A stretch of 64,000 nt of DNA, from NCBI GenBank assembly GCA_910587715.1, contig CAJUMV010000005.1:46873-110872 (forward strand), written 5' to 3'. Shown one piece after another: positions 53,735-62,789 of this stretch. The first letter of the stretch is position 1; each line of letters opens with the position of its first letter. The notes below the pieces were generated by a model that saw nothing but the letters and a program-made list of their open reading frames with translations, had not been told where the DNA came from and searched no databases. The translations under genes and the position numbers were made by a program. Source of the DNA: an uncultured Lachnospiraceae bacterium (lineage in GTDB: Bacteria > Bacillota > Clostridia > Lachnospirales > Lachnospiraceae).

Positions 53735-55490
53735 AGATGATGAGCAGAGCACGACGCGAAGCAAGGTGCAGACCTTAAAGCGGCTGCTTGGCTATTTGTT
53801 TGTGTATAAATGGCAGGTTATCCTGGTGCTGGCGGTTATGGGGTACGGCGTGGCGGTGCGCCTGGCGAACCCGCTGATTATAGAGTCTGCCATTGATGAC
53901 TATATTGGTCAAAGCGATTTTAACGGGCTTTATCGGCTGCTTGTGATTGCACTGGCAATTAATCTGTCGCTGGTGGTGACGGTAAAACTGCGGATGTATC
54001 TTATGGCAAAGGTGTGCAACCGGATTCTTTTGACGATCAGGCAGGAGCTGTACACTCATATTCAGAAGCTGGATTTTGCTTTTTTTGACAGCAGACCTAC
54101 GGGAAAGATTCTCTCCCGCATTATCGGGGATATCAATTCCTTAAAGGATGTGCTTTCCAACTGCGTGACCACGCTTGTGCCGGATGGTCTCAAGGTGATT
54201 GCCGTGATTGTGATAATGGTCTGCAAGAATCCGGCGCTTGCGTTTGCGTCTTTACTCACTTTGCCGTTTATGGCGGCGGCAACCTTTTATATTGAATACA
54301 AGGCGCATCCGCGCTGGCAGATTTTCCGGAAAAAGTCAGCGAACCTGAACGCTTTTATCCATGAAGATATGGCGGGCATCCGTATTATTCAGAGTTTTCA
54401 TGCCGAGAAGGAGACGGAGGATACCTTTGACGAACTGATTGAGGAGCACAGAAGCGCCTTTTTCGATGCGGTGCGCATGAGCGACTCCTTCGGTTCCGTG
54501 ATCGATTTTTCATGGGGGCTTGGCTGTATATTCCTGTATTTTACGGGAATCATTGTGCTGGGTGTGGACGCGGTATCAGTCGGCACCTTTATCGCCTTTG
54601 GCACGTACTTAAATATGTTCTGGCAGCCCATACACAATATCAGCAATTTTTATAACCAGCTTGTGACCAACATTGCCGGGGCGGAGCGGATTTTTGAGAT
54701 TCTGGATACGGAGCCTTCCATTGCGGATGACCAGACGGCGGTGCAGCTGCCGGAGATTGCCGGGGAAGTGGTTTTTGACCATGTGAGTTTTTCTTATGAC
54801 GATAAGGTAAAGGTGCTGGATGACGTGAGTTTTGCGATAAAACCGGGTGAGATGATCGCGCTGGTTGGTCCCACGGGCGCGGGAAAGACTACCATAGTCA
54901 ATCTAATCAGCCGCTTCTATGAAGTGACGGATGGCGCGGTCAGAATCGACGGGCAGGACGTGCGCGGGGTGACGCTTGAGAGCCTGCGCAGACAGATGGG
55001 GATTATGACGCAGGATAATTTTCTCTTCTCCGGTACGATTCAGGAAAACATCCGTTACGGCAGGCTGGATGCCACGGACGCGGAGATTGAGGCGGCGGCG
55101 AAAGCGGTCAATGCGCATGACTTTATTATGAAACTGGAGAAAGGGTATGAGACGGAGCTATCCGAGCGCGGCGGCGGGCTTTCCGTGGGACAAAAGCAGC
55201 TTCTTGCCTTTGCCAGAACGATGGTTTCCAATCCGAAGATACTGATTCTGGACGAGGCGACTTCCAGCATCGATACGAAGACGGAGCTTCTCGTGCAGGA
55301 GGGGATTGAGCATCTGCTGGCGGGCAGGACGTCCTTTGTCATTGCGCATAGGTTGTCCACCATCCGCAAGGCGGACCGCGTTTTCGTGGTTGACGACGGA
55401 AAAATTCTCGAGGAGGGCTCCGTGGATGCGCTGATGGAAAAGAAAGGGCTGTATTACCAGCTTTATATGGCGCAGTTTCAGGCGGGGTAA
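53715..55490 (+). CDS. Heterodimeric ABC exporter subunit with catalytic Glu (BmrD-like)
   Basis: 591 residues from ATG 53715, which follows AGGAGGTGA; longer readings overlap the previous gene and are rejected. Six membrane helices and an ATPase domain with Walker A GPTGAGKTT, Walker B ILILDEATSSID (catalytic Glu kept) and H-loop VIAHRLSTI. The signature is LSVGQ instead of LSGGQ, the complementary degeneracy expected for the partner of the Asp-bearing subunit. Overlap of 20 bases with the upstream gene implies coupled translation. Confidence 0.87.
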   Translation: MSFNSYKDDEQSTTRSKVQTLKRLLGYLFVYKWQVILVLAVMGYGVAVRLANPLIIESAIDDYIGQSDFNGLYRLLVIALAINLSLVVTVKLRMYLMAKVCNRILLTIRQELYTHIQKLDFAFFDSRPTGKILSRIIGDINSLKDVLSNCVTTLVPDGLKVIAVIVIMVCKNPALAFASLLTLPFMAAATFYIEYKAHPRWQIFRKKSANLNAFIHEDMAGIRIIQSFHAEKETEDTFDELIEEHRSAFFDAVRMSDSFGSVIDFSWGLGCIFLYFTGIIVLGVDAVSVGTFIAFGTYLNMFWQPIHNISNFYNQLVTNIAGAERIFEILDTEPSIADDQTAVQLPEIAGEVVFDHVSFSYDDKVKVLDDVSFAIKPGEMIALVGPTGAGKTTIVNLISRFYEVTDGAVRIDGQDVRGVTLESLRRQMGIMTQDNFLFSGTIQENIRYGRLDATDAEIEAAAKAVNAHDFIMKLEKGYETELSERGGGLSVGQKQLLAFARTMVSNPKILILDEATSSIDTKTELLVQEGIEHLLAGRTSFVIAHRLSTIRKADRVFVVDDGKILEEGSVDALMEKKGLYYQLYMAQFQAG

Positions 55491-55557
55491 TGTATTGTAA
55501 AAGTATACAAAGAAAAAAGCAATTTTTTGACAATCTGCCGTTTTTAACTAAATAAGG

Positions 55558-55585
55558 TTGACAATTATTTATATTACCCTATAAT
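55558..55585 (+). promoter_or_regulatory. Promoter of the LacI-family regulator gene
   Basis: TTGACA (55558-55563), 16-base spacer, TATAAT (55580-55585). A second TTGACA lies at 55527. Just after the -10, bases 55588-55601 form an imperfect AGTT/AACT inverted repeat. Confidence 0.65.
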
Positions 55586-55627
55586 TTAGTTTATATTAAC
55601 TTGAAAAATAAACAAAGGTTGGATAAA

Positions 55628-56662
55628 ATGGCAAAAGCAGTTAAGATGGCGGATATTGCGAAGGTGATGGGAGTCAGCACGGTGACGGTATCCAAGGCGC
55701 TGTCGGACCAGAAGGGCGTCAGCGAGGAGCTTCGCACGAAAATTAAAAAAAAGGCGGAGGAGATGGGCTATCAGTCCGCTTCCGCCAGATATAAAGAGCG
55801 TTCCGGAAACGAGGTAAGCTATACCTTTGGCGTGATTGTGTCGGACCGTTTTCTTGCGAAATATGAGTCCTTCTATTGGAATCTGTATCAGGAAGTGGCA
55901 ACCGCGGCGGTGCAGAGGGGATGCTTTACCATGCTGGAGGTGCTGCGGGCGGAGGACGAGGATCGGCTGGTCATGCCAAGGCTTCTCGGTGAGCGGAAGA
56001 CGGAGGGGCTGATTATCATAGGCAGGCTGCAGGAGGCTTACATGAATAAGCTGATGGAGCAGATAGAGCTGCCGTTCATTCTGTTGGATTTTGTTGACAG
56101 GAAAGGCGTCTATGACTCGGTGGTTTCCAACAGCTATTTTGGCATGTACCGCATGACCAACTACCTGTTTGAGCAGGGGCATGAAAAGATTGGCTTTGTG
56201 GGAAACGTGCACTATACGGATTCGATTACGGATCGTTTTTTCGGATATTTGAAGTCCTTGAGCGAGCATGGACAAGAATTGAGGAAGGACTGGGTATTAG
56301 ACGACAGGAATCAGGAGACGGGTCGCTCGGACGTAGGATTTTCGTGGAAGCTGCCGGAGGATATGCCTACCGCCTTTGCCTGCAACAATGACGTGGCGGC
56401 GGCGAATCTGGTCAGTGAGCTGGAGCAGCGCGGATACCGGGTGCCGCAGGATATTTCCGTGGTGGGGTACGACAACTATCAGCCGCCGGGACTGTGCGAT
56501 GTGAGGATTACGACCTACGAGGTCAACATGCCGGAGATGGCGAAGCAGACCGTAAAGAACCTGATTCGCAAGATTTCCGGGGAATCTTACAGGAAAGGCG
56601 TGAGTATTGTAGACGGCAGGATTGTTTATAAGGACAGTGTAAGCAAGGCGCATCATGTGTGA
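55628..56662 (+). CDS. LacI-family transcriptional regulator of the mannoside locus
   Basis: 344 residues from ATG 55628 (a TTG at 55601 is possible). N-terminal HTH: MADIAKVMGVSTVTVSKALS. The rest is a periplasmic-binding-protein-like sensor (TFGVIVSDRFL, ILLDFVDRKG, AFACNNDVAA, VVGYDNYQPPG). It likely senses an imported manno-oligosaccharide or phosphorylated product and represses the transporter and epimerase/phosphorylase genes. Inverted repeats beside nearby promoters are candidate operators. Its stop codon sits in a palindrome shared with the convergent AraC-type gene. Confidence 0.85.
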   Translation: MAKAVKMADIAKVMGVSTVTVSKALSDQKGVSEELRTKIKKKAEEMGYQSASARYKERSGNEVSYTFGVIVSDRFLAKYESFYWNLYQEVATAAVQRGCFTMLEVLRAEDEDRLVMPRLLGERKTEGLIIIGRLQEAYMNKLMEQIELPFILLDFVDRKGVYDSVVSNSYFGMYRMTNYLFEQGHEKIGFVGNVHYTDSITDRFFGYLKSLSEHGQELRKDWVLDDRNQETGRSDVGFSWKLPEDMPTAFACNNDVAAANLVSELEQRGYRVPQDISVVGYDNYQPPGLCDVRITTYEVNMPEMAKQTVKNLIRKISGESYRKGVSIVDGRIVYKDSVSKAHHV

Positions 56663-56669
56663 TGCGCCT
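56646..56669. terminator. Palindrome shared by the ends of two convergent regulator genes
   Basis: AGGCGCATCA (56646-56655) and TGATGCGCCT (56660-56669) are perfect arms around TGTG. Both stop codons lie inside. It has no long T run, so efficiency is uncertain. Confidence 0.5.
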
Positions 56670-57566
56670 CTCTGTATGCCTGCGGTGTGGCACCGTATTC
56701 CTTTTTAAAGAGATGAATGAAGTGGTTCGTGTTTTCGAAGCCGATGTCCTGCGCGATTTCATGAACCTTTTTTTCTGTGGATAGAAGCAGGTTTTCCGCG
56801 GCTTCCATCCTTTTTTTGTTCAGGTATTTGATGGGCGGCAGCCCAAAAACAGCGGAAAATTCATGGCAGATACGATATTTGCTCATATGGCAGCGCTTTT
56901 CTAAATCTTCCAGTTTTAAAGGGCGTTCCAGATGATGATCAATATAATGCTTCAGCTCCCGCAGATAGGGGGCGCATTTTTTTTGTCCCTCTTCGGAAAG
57001 CTGCGGCGCAAGCGTTCCCGCGAAAAGCTCTGTCAGGATGGCGGTGATAAGACCGGCGTCCCGCAGCTTGTCCGACAAAGCCGTATCTAATTTGCCGGAG
57101 AGGAGCTGTTTTAAGTTCCGAAGCACGGAGGAGTGCCGCTCGATTTGGGCAAGCACGAAGCCGTCGAAGGAAGCCAGGGACTCGTAAACGGGAAAAAGCC
57201 CCCCCCAAACGAAAATATGATAAAATTCCAAGACGGCACATCTGACAGCAGGGAGAAAGAAAGCTGCCGGCGATCCAGATAGAGAAGCGTGCCTTCTTTC
57301 AGCGGATAACGCTGCCCTTCTATCAGAAGCGTTCCCTCTCCTTCCTGCGTATAAAGGAGCATACGGCAGTTTAAGGGTGTGTAGGAGAGGGTGAGCGCTT
57401 CGTTCACTTTCACGCTGCCGCCGCAGAAGACTGTGGGAATCTGTTTGGCGCAGTCTTCCCGCTGTTCGTAAAAGCTGCCCGCATAATAGGAAGCGGCAGG
57501 CGTGCTTTCCGATGGCGCATCTGTTGTGACTGTGAGTGTTTTCTCGTACTGTTCCCGAAACGTCAT
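56653..57566 (-). pseudogene. AraC-family regulator frameshifted at a G8 tract
   Basis: The upstream frame gives an AraC-type cupin sensor (MLLYTQEGEGTLLIEGQ, WNFIIFSFGG). The downstream frame gives the linker and two helix-turn-helix units (LEDLEKRCHMSKYRICHEFS; IAQDIGFENTNHFIHLFKKE). The switch falls in eight C on the + strand (57199-57206; G8 in the gene). Nine or six G would join them (FGGGLFPVYESL) into ~304 residues. Start 57566 has AGGAAGGA upstream; an earlier ATG at 57632 lacks a ribosome site. It lies between the LacI gene and the divergent transporter genes, so an activator of mannoside genes is likely. As written it is OFF or broken. Confidence 0.8.
57199..57206 (-). repeat. G8 homopolymer (C8 on + strand) at the AraC frameshift
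   Basis: Eight identical bases exactly where the two AraC frames meet. One extra base would restore a single frame. Confidence 0.75.
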
Positions 57567-57834
57567 AGAAAAATCCTTCCTGCTGGCGATAAAGCCGTTC
57601 CTGTGCAGCGATTTGTGTAAATCTGTCTCCATGCTGCAAACTTTGTTTATCGATTAGCTTTCTGAAATGTGTTAAATTAGGTAAAAATAATTAACCTTTC
57701 TTACTATATTTAAGTTTATACTGGTTAAATGTAAAATATCTATTGTAAAAATAACTAAAAATGAGTGCATAAAATTGTACAAATAGAAGAAAAGCACAAA
57801 AGAAGCAATAATCATATATAAAACACAAGAATGA

Positions 57835-57865
57835 TTGATGATTAAAATTTTAACTCGTGTATACT
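57835..57865 (+). promoter_or_regulatory. Possible promoter of the mannoside transporter operon
   Basis: TTGATG (57835-57840) and TATACT (57860-57865), with a long 19-base spacer. The weak -35 spacing would suit activation by the AraC protein. The rest of the ~290-base divergent gap is very A+T rich. Confidence 0.38.
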
Positions 57866-57873
57866 TAATTTAA

Positions 57874-57889
57874 AGTTAAATAATTAACT
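57874..57889. promoter_or_regulatory. Candidate LacI-type operator
   Basis: AGTTAA-ATAA-TTAACT, a perfect 16-base inverted repeat nine bases after the putative -10 of the transporter operon. Confidence 0.45.
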
Positions 57890-57931
57890 AACGGCTCCCA
57901 GAGAGCCAGATAAAAAAAGGAGGATATTATT

Positions 57932-59398
57932 ATGAAACTTAAAAAAGTGTTAGCGCTTACTTTGGCGGCTGCAATGACCTTATCACTGACAGCCTGCGGC
58001 GGCGGTTCCGACGACGGCGGTGCGACGGAAGGTCCGGCAGCGGCAGACGACAGTGCGGCGGAAGCTGAGGCTCCGGCAGCGGATGACACGGCAGACGACA
58101 GTGCGGCGGCTGAGGCTCCCGCTACGGCACCGGCAGGTCTCACCTATGCATCCATCAATCTGGGTGAGGACTACAAGGATCTGACGACTACAATCAAGTT
58201 CATCCATCACAAGACCGACCGTGAAGAGGACGGCACGATGGCAGATTTGATTGCTAAGTTTAACGAAGTATACCCGGGTATCACGGTTGAGACCGAGGGT
58301 GTTACCGATTATCAGGAAGATTCCCTGCTTCGTCTTTCTTCCGGCGACTGGGGCGACGTAATGTTCATCCCCGCGGTAGATGCGGCAGACCTTCCTACCT
58401 ACTTTGTTCCTTACGGAACCGTGGAAGAAGTTGGCGAGTTTGTAAACTTTGCAGACCAGTGGAAGGACGCGGCAGGCAACTGCTACGGCATCGGCTACAT
58501 GGGCAATGCACAGGGTATTCTTTATAATAAGAAGGTGTTCGCTGACGCAGGCGTGACAACACTGCCTAAAACGCCCGACGAGTTCATCGCAGCTCTGCAG
58601 GCAATCAAGGACAACACCGACGCAATCCCGCTTTACACCAACTATGCGGCAGGCTGGACCATGGGCGGTCAGTGGGACGCTTACCTTGGCGCTATCACCA
58701 CAGGCGACGAGACATGGTTAAACCAGAAGTTCGTACATACCGCAGAGCCTTTCAAGGATAACGGCGACGGCACGGGCGCATACGCTCTGTACAAGATTCT
58801 CTATGATGCAACGGCACAGGGTCTGATTGAGGATGACTACACCACTACTGACTGGGAAGGCTGTAAGCCCATGATCAACAACGGTGAGATTGGCACCATG
58901 GTGCTTGGCTCCTGGGCAATCGCACAGATGAAGGCGGCAGGCGACAACCCGGATGATATCGGTTACATGCCTTTCCCGATTACGGTTGGCGGCAAGCAGT
59001 ACGCGACAGCAGGTCCTGACTACTGCTACGGCATCAACGTGAACGCTTCCGACGACAACAAGGCAGCAGCTATGGTATTCGTTAAGTGGATGGTTGAGGA
59101 GTCCGGCTGGTGTGACTTAGAGGGCGGCTATCCGATTTCCAAGACTGCTCCCACCTCTTTCGTGTTCGACGGCGTTGACGTAGTAAACAACCTGGTATCC
59201 TTACCCGGTGAAGAGGACCTGATGAACCAGATGAACGCAGAGTCCGAGCTTTCCTTTAATGCAGGCGGTGACGCAAAGATTCAGAGAATCGTCGAGGCGG
59301 CATTCACAGGCGCAGAGACCTATGACGACATCATGGCAGACTGGACGGCAGCATGGAACGCAGCACAGGAGGCATGCGGCGTCGAGGTTCTGTACTAA
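57932..59398 (+). CDS. Sugar ABC transporter substrate-binding lipoprotein (manno-oligosaccharide type)
   Basis: 488 residues. Lipoprotein signal peptide ending in LSLTAC, so it is anchored outside the membrane by its Cys. A ~45-residue Ala/Asp/Glu-rich acidic linker leads to a family 1 extracellular solute-binding domain (ITVETEGVTDYQED, GILYNKKVFADAG, GTMVLGSWAIAQMK). Start after AAAGGAGGATATTATT. It captures oligosaccharides for the two permeases encoded next. The mannoside specificity is inferred from the downstream epimerase and GH130 genes. No ATPase gene is present here; a shared MsmK-type ATPase elsewhere is likely. Confidence 0.85.
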   Translation: MKLKKVLALTLAAAMTLSLTACGGGSDDGGATEGPAAADDSAAEAEAPAADDTADDSAAAEAPATAPAGLTYASINLGEDYKDLTTTIKFIHHKTDREEDGTMADLIAKFNEVYPGITVETEGVTDYQEDSLLRLSSGDWGDVMFIPAVDAADLPTYFVPYGTVEEVGEFVNFADQWKDAAGNCYGIGYMGNAQGILYNKKVFADAGVTTLPKTPDEFIAALQAIKDNTDAIPLYTNYAAGWTMGGQWDAYLGAITTGDETWLNQKFVHTAEPFKDNGDGTGAYALYKILYDATAQGLIEDDYTTTDWEGCKPMINNGEIGTMVLGSWAIAQMKAAGDNPDDIGYMPFPITVGGKQYATAGPDYCYGINVNASDDNKAAAMVFVKWMVEESGWCDLEGGYPISKTAPTSFVFDGVDVVNNLVSLPGEEDLMNQMNAESELSFNAGGDAKIQRIVEAAFTGAETYDDIMADWTAAWNAAQEACGVEVLY

Positions 59399-59459
59399 GA
59401 AACAGGTTTTCCAAAAAAGGAAAAGATATAAGCAAAGATAAGTTTTAAACAGGTAATCG

Positions 59460-59496
59460 GGGGCTGGCACAGGAAAAATAAAAAAGTGACAGCCCC
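59460..59496 (+). promoter_or_regulatory. Stem-loop between binding-protein and permease genes
   Basis: Arms 59460-59470 and 59486-59496 pair over 11 bases with one mismatch. Such intercistronic hairpins often protect the binding-protein mRNA so that it is made in excess of the permeases. Confidence 0.5.
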
Positions 59497-59517
59497 TAAC
59501 TATCAGGAGGGTAGCAT

Positions 59518-60519
59518 ATGGCGGCACAGGCAAATACAGCGGGAACAAAAAAAGGATTCCTGCAGTGGGCAAGGAGCAGAAAGGGTCAGCAGATCATCAT
59601 CATCGTTGCGTTTATGATTATTCCGCTGGCATTGTTATTTACCTTTACCTATCTGCCGTTTGGTGAGATGGTGGGGTACAGCTTTTATCAGATGAAATAT
59701 GTGGGAAAAAGAACATTTGTGGGATGGAAAAATTACGCCAGTGTGTTCAGCAGGAAAGACTGCTTCGGCGCGCTTAAGCTGAGTCTTTATTACATGGGCG
59801 GTTCGATCGTGCAGCTCGCGCTTGCTTTATATCTGGCGACGATTTTAAGTTTCAAAGTAAAAGGCGGCAATATTTTTAAGGGGTTTATGTTCTTCCCTTA
59901 CCTGATCAACGGTATTGCCATCGGCTTTATTTTCAAATTCTTTTACACCAGAGGGTTCGTGTTTGACACGGTGCTCCAGTGGTGCGGTTTCCAGTTAGAT
60001 AATCTTCCCTATTGGTTGAGAGACCAGAGGATTAACAATATATCCCTTGTGGGTACGTCGGTATGGCGGTATTTCGGACAGAACATGGTGCTCTTCATCG
60101 GCGCGATCATGTCGGTGGATTCCGAGCTGTACGAGGCGGCGATGCTTGACGGCGCGAACCGGTTTGAACAGTTCCGCTACATTATCCTGCCGAGCATCAA
60201 GACGATTGTAACGCTGAATGTGATCTTGTCCATCACGGGTTCCTTGAGCGCTTTCGAGCCGCCTTATGTTATCACCAGCGGCGCGAACGGGACGGGTACT
60301 TATTTCGTGGTCATGAACGAGATTGCCCATACCCAGCAGAAGGTCGGTCTGGCATCCGCCATGGCGGTGGTGCTCCTGTTGATTATCTTCGCGGCGACCA
60401 TTCTGCAGAAGCTGTTCTTCAAGTATGTGTTCCGGAACGCGGAGGATGAGGACTTCGGCGCATCGGCAAGACGCGATAAAAAGCTGGCGAAATACGCTGC
60501 CAGAAAGGGGGGCAGATAA
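59518..60519 (+). CDS. Sugar ABC transporter permease, MalF-like
   Basis: 333 residues, about six membrane helices. The coupling-loop motif EAAMLDGANRFEQFRYIILP touches the ATPase. A basic tail (ARRDKKLAKYAARKGG) ends the protein. ATG after TCAGGAGGGTAGCAT. It forms the channel with the next gene product, starting immediately after its stop codon. Confidence 0.86.
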   Translation: MAAQANTAGTKKGFLQWARSRKGQQIIIIVAFMIIPLALLFTFTYLPFGEMVGYSFYQMKYVGKRTFVGWKNYASVFSRKDCFGALKLSLYYMGGSIVQLALALYLATILSFKVKGGNIFKGFMFFPYLINGIAIGFIFKFFYTRGFVFDTVLQWCGFQLDNLPYWLRDQRINNISLVGTSVWRYFGQNMVLFIGAIMSVDSELYEAAMLDGANRFEQFRYIILPSIKTIVTLNVILSITGSLSAFEPPYVITSGANGTGTYFVVMNEIAHTQQKVGLASAMAVVLLLIIFAATILQKLFFKYVFRNAEDEDFGASARRDKKLAKYAARKGGR

Positions 60520-61368
60520 ATGACGGCATTACAGAAAATCGGACATTATTTAGTAATTATCTTGAAATATGTATCGTTGGTGTTCTTTTCCTTCGTGGCG
60601 GTACTGCCTGTCGTTTCCTGTGTGATCACGGCGTTTAAGACGGAGGAGGAGTACCAGAATACGAACGTGATGACACTTCCCACAAGCTGGCTGAATGTGG
60701 ATAACTTTTTACAGGCATTTGAGCGGGCGAACATGGGGAGAGCGTTTATCAACTCTACTATTGTCCTGATTACCGTACTGGTAGTCAGCGTGCTGGTGGG
60801 TACTTCCTTAGCGTATGTGCTGAACCGTTTCCAGTTTCCGGGCAACGGTCTGATCAGAAACCTGTTCCTGTTTGCGACGCTGCTTCCCGGCGTTGCCATG
60901 CAGGTTGCGGTGTATGAGATTATGACCAACCTGAATTTTATCAATACGCTTCACGGTTATATTATCATGATGTGCGGCACGGACGTTATCGCGATTTATA
61001 TTTACATCCAGTTCTTTGAGAATATCAGTGTGTCGCTGGATGAATCGGCGATTATCGACGGGGCGTCCTACTTTACGATTTATTCCAAGATTCTGCTGCC
61101 CCTGTTAAAGCCGGCAATCGTGACGGCATGTATCTTAAAGGGCGTGGGCACTTATAACGAGTATTACTGCGCGAACCTGTATCTGCAGAATAAAAAACTG
61201 CTGCCCACCGTGGCAACCAGCCTTTATACCTTTGTGGGTCCGCTGGGAAGCAAGTATAACCTGATCTGTGCAGGCGTTATCATTTCCCTTCTGCCGGCGT
61301 TGATTGTGTTCATCCTGTTCCAGAAGCAGATTTACAGCGGTATGACTGCCGGATCTGTCAAAGGTTAA
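60520..61368 (+). CDS. Sugar ABC transporter permease, MalG-like
   Basis: 282 residues, six membrane helices. The coupling motif is DESAIIDGASYFTIYSKILL. The start codon directly abuts the stop of the partner permease, so the two are translationally coupled. The C-terminal ending (LFQKQIYSGMTAGSVKG) is typical of this family. Confidence 0.87.
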   Translation: MTALQKIGHYLVIILKYVSLVFFSFVAVLPVVSCVITAFKTEEEYQNTNVMTLPTSWLNVDNFLQAFERANMGRAFINSTIVLITVLVVSVLVGTSLAYVLNRFQFPGNGLIRNLFLFATLLPGVAMQVAVYEIMTNLNFINTLHGYIIMMCGTDVIAIYIYIQFFENISVSLDESAIIDGASYFTIYSKILLPLLKPAIVTACILKGVGTYNEYYCANLYLQNKKLLPTVATSLYTFVGPLGSKYNLICAGVIISLLPALIVFILFQKQIYSGMTAGSVKG

Positions 61369-61442
61369 CGTAGTAATTATGTACAAAAAATAATTTTTAT
61401 TTATGTCAAGATGCTGTTTTTACGAAAAAAGGCGGAAGTGGA

Positions 61443-61470
61443 TTGACATTATCAAGATTTACCTTATAAT
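61443..61470 (+). promoter_or_regulatory. Promoter of the epimerase-phosphorylase genes
   Basis: TTGACA (61443-61448), 16-base spacer, TATAAT (61465-61470), the same geometry as the LacI gene promoter. TTAAC-A-GTTAA (61475-61485) follows directly and may be an operator. Confidence 0.68.
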
Positions 61471-61488
61471 TTAATTAACAGTTAAGCT

Positions 61489-61535
61489 ATTTCGCTCGCT
61501 TTTAAGCTAAATATTAAGCTGGAAGCGGGCGAAAT
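61489..61535 (+). promoter_or_regulatory. Leader stem-loop before the epimerase gene
   Basis: Arms 61489-61501 and 61523-61535 pair over 13 bases with one G-T pair; two copies of TTAAGCT lie in the loop. No T run follows, so it is probably a leader structure and not a terminator. Confidence 0.4.
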
Positions 61536-61587
61536 GTATATGCGGGTATGTGTAAAAGGGAGAGAGATAAGAAGGGGGTAGAGAACT

Positions 61588-62757
61588 ATGATGGTGGAGG
61601 AGATCAAGAGCCATTTGACAGACTGCATCATTCCTTTTTGGAAGGGGCTTCGGGACGATGCGAACGGCGGCTATGTGGGCTACATGGATTATGACCTGAA
61701 GCGGGACGAGAAGGCGGTGAAGGGCTGTATCTTAAACAGCCGGATTACCTGGTTTTTCGCGAACGCCTACATGACGTTAAAGGACGAGTCGCTGCTTGCA
61801 GAGGCGCGGCACGGCTACGAATTTATGCAGAAATACTGCGTAGACCATGAGAAGGGCGGTGTATACTGGTCGGTACGTTACGACGGCACGCCGGAGGACA
61901 CCACGAAACACACGTACAATCAGGCGTTTTCCATTTACGCGCTTTCCTCTTACTACGATGCTTCAAAGGATGAGGGCGCACTGCAGACGGCCATGGAGCT
62001 GTTTCACATCATCGAGGAGCGCTGCATGGACGAGATCGGCTACAAGGAGGCGTTTGACAGGGAGTTTCACGAGATCGAGAACGACAAGCTCTCCGAGAAC
62101 GGTGTGATTGCGGATAAGACCATGAACACGCTGCTTCATGTGTTCGAGGCTTACACGGAGCTTTACCGGGTCAGCGGTGACGGGGCGGTGAAGGAGCGGT
62201 TAAAATGGATGCTTGACACCATCGCGGAGAAGATTTATAACCCGAAGCTGCACCGGCAGGAGGTATTTTTTGACCGGGAAATGCAAACGATTCTCGATCT
62301 GCATTCTTATGGGCACGATATCGAGACGGCGTGGCTGATCAGGAGAGGAACGGATGTATTGGGGGATGATACATACACGGAGAAGATGCTGCCGATCATA
62401 CTTGACTTGACCGGTCAGGTATATCGGACGGCATTCGACGGAAAGTCTCTCGCCAACGAGTGCGAGAAGGGTGTGGTGGACGAGAACCGCATCTGGTGGG
62501 TGCAGGCGGAAGCGCTGGTGGGCTTTTTAAACGGGTATCAGCTTGCGCCGGAGCACACAGAGTATCTGGAAGCGGCGAGAGCCGAGTGGGCGTTTATCAA
62601 GGCGCATGTGATTGATAAGCGGCCCGGCTCCGAGTGGTTTTGGGATGTGAATAAGGACGGGGAGTCCGTGAGCGGGAAACCGATTGTGGAGCCTTGGAAG
62701 TGCCCGTATCATAACGGGAGGATGTGTCTGGAAGTCATTAGAAGGGACGTTGACTGA
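61588..62757 (+). CDS. AGE-family 2-epimerase (cellobiose/mannobiose 2-epimerase)
   Basis: 389 residues, the standard length of cellobiose 2-epimerases. It has an (alpha/alpha)6 barrel with catalytic histidines seen in LHSYGHDIETAWL and WKCPYHNGRMC, plus GGVYWSV and ADKTMNT. It converts the reducing-end sugar at C2, here most likely beta-1,4-mannobiose to mannosyl-glucose, the substrate of the GH130 enzyme encoded next. Cytoplasmic, no signal peptide. Cellobiose to glucosyl-mannose is also possible for the family. Confidence 0.87.
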   Translation: MMVEEIKSHLTDCIIPFWKGLRDDANGGYVGYMDYDLKRDEKAVKGCILNSRITWFFANAYMTLKDESLLAEARHGYEFMQKYCVDHEKGGVYWSVRYDGTPEDTTKHTYNQAFSIYALSSYYDASKDEGALQTAMELFHIIEERCMDEIGYKEAFDREFHEIENDKLSENGVIADKTMNTLLHVFEAYTELYRVSGDGAVKERLKWMLDTIAEKIYNPKLHRQEVFFDREMQTILDLHSYGHDIETAWLIRRGTDVLGDDTYTEKMLPIILDLTGQVYRTAFDGKSLANECEKGVVDENRIWWVQAEALVGFLNGYQLAPEHTEYLEAARAEWAFIKAHVIDKRPGSEWFWDVNKDGESVSGKPIVEPWKCPYHNGRMCLEVIRRDVD

Positions 62758-62789
62758 GTGAGTTGATAAAAAGAGAGGAGAAGGTTGAC

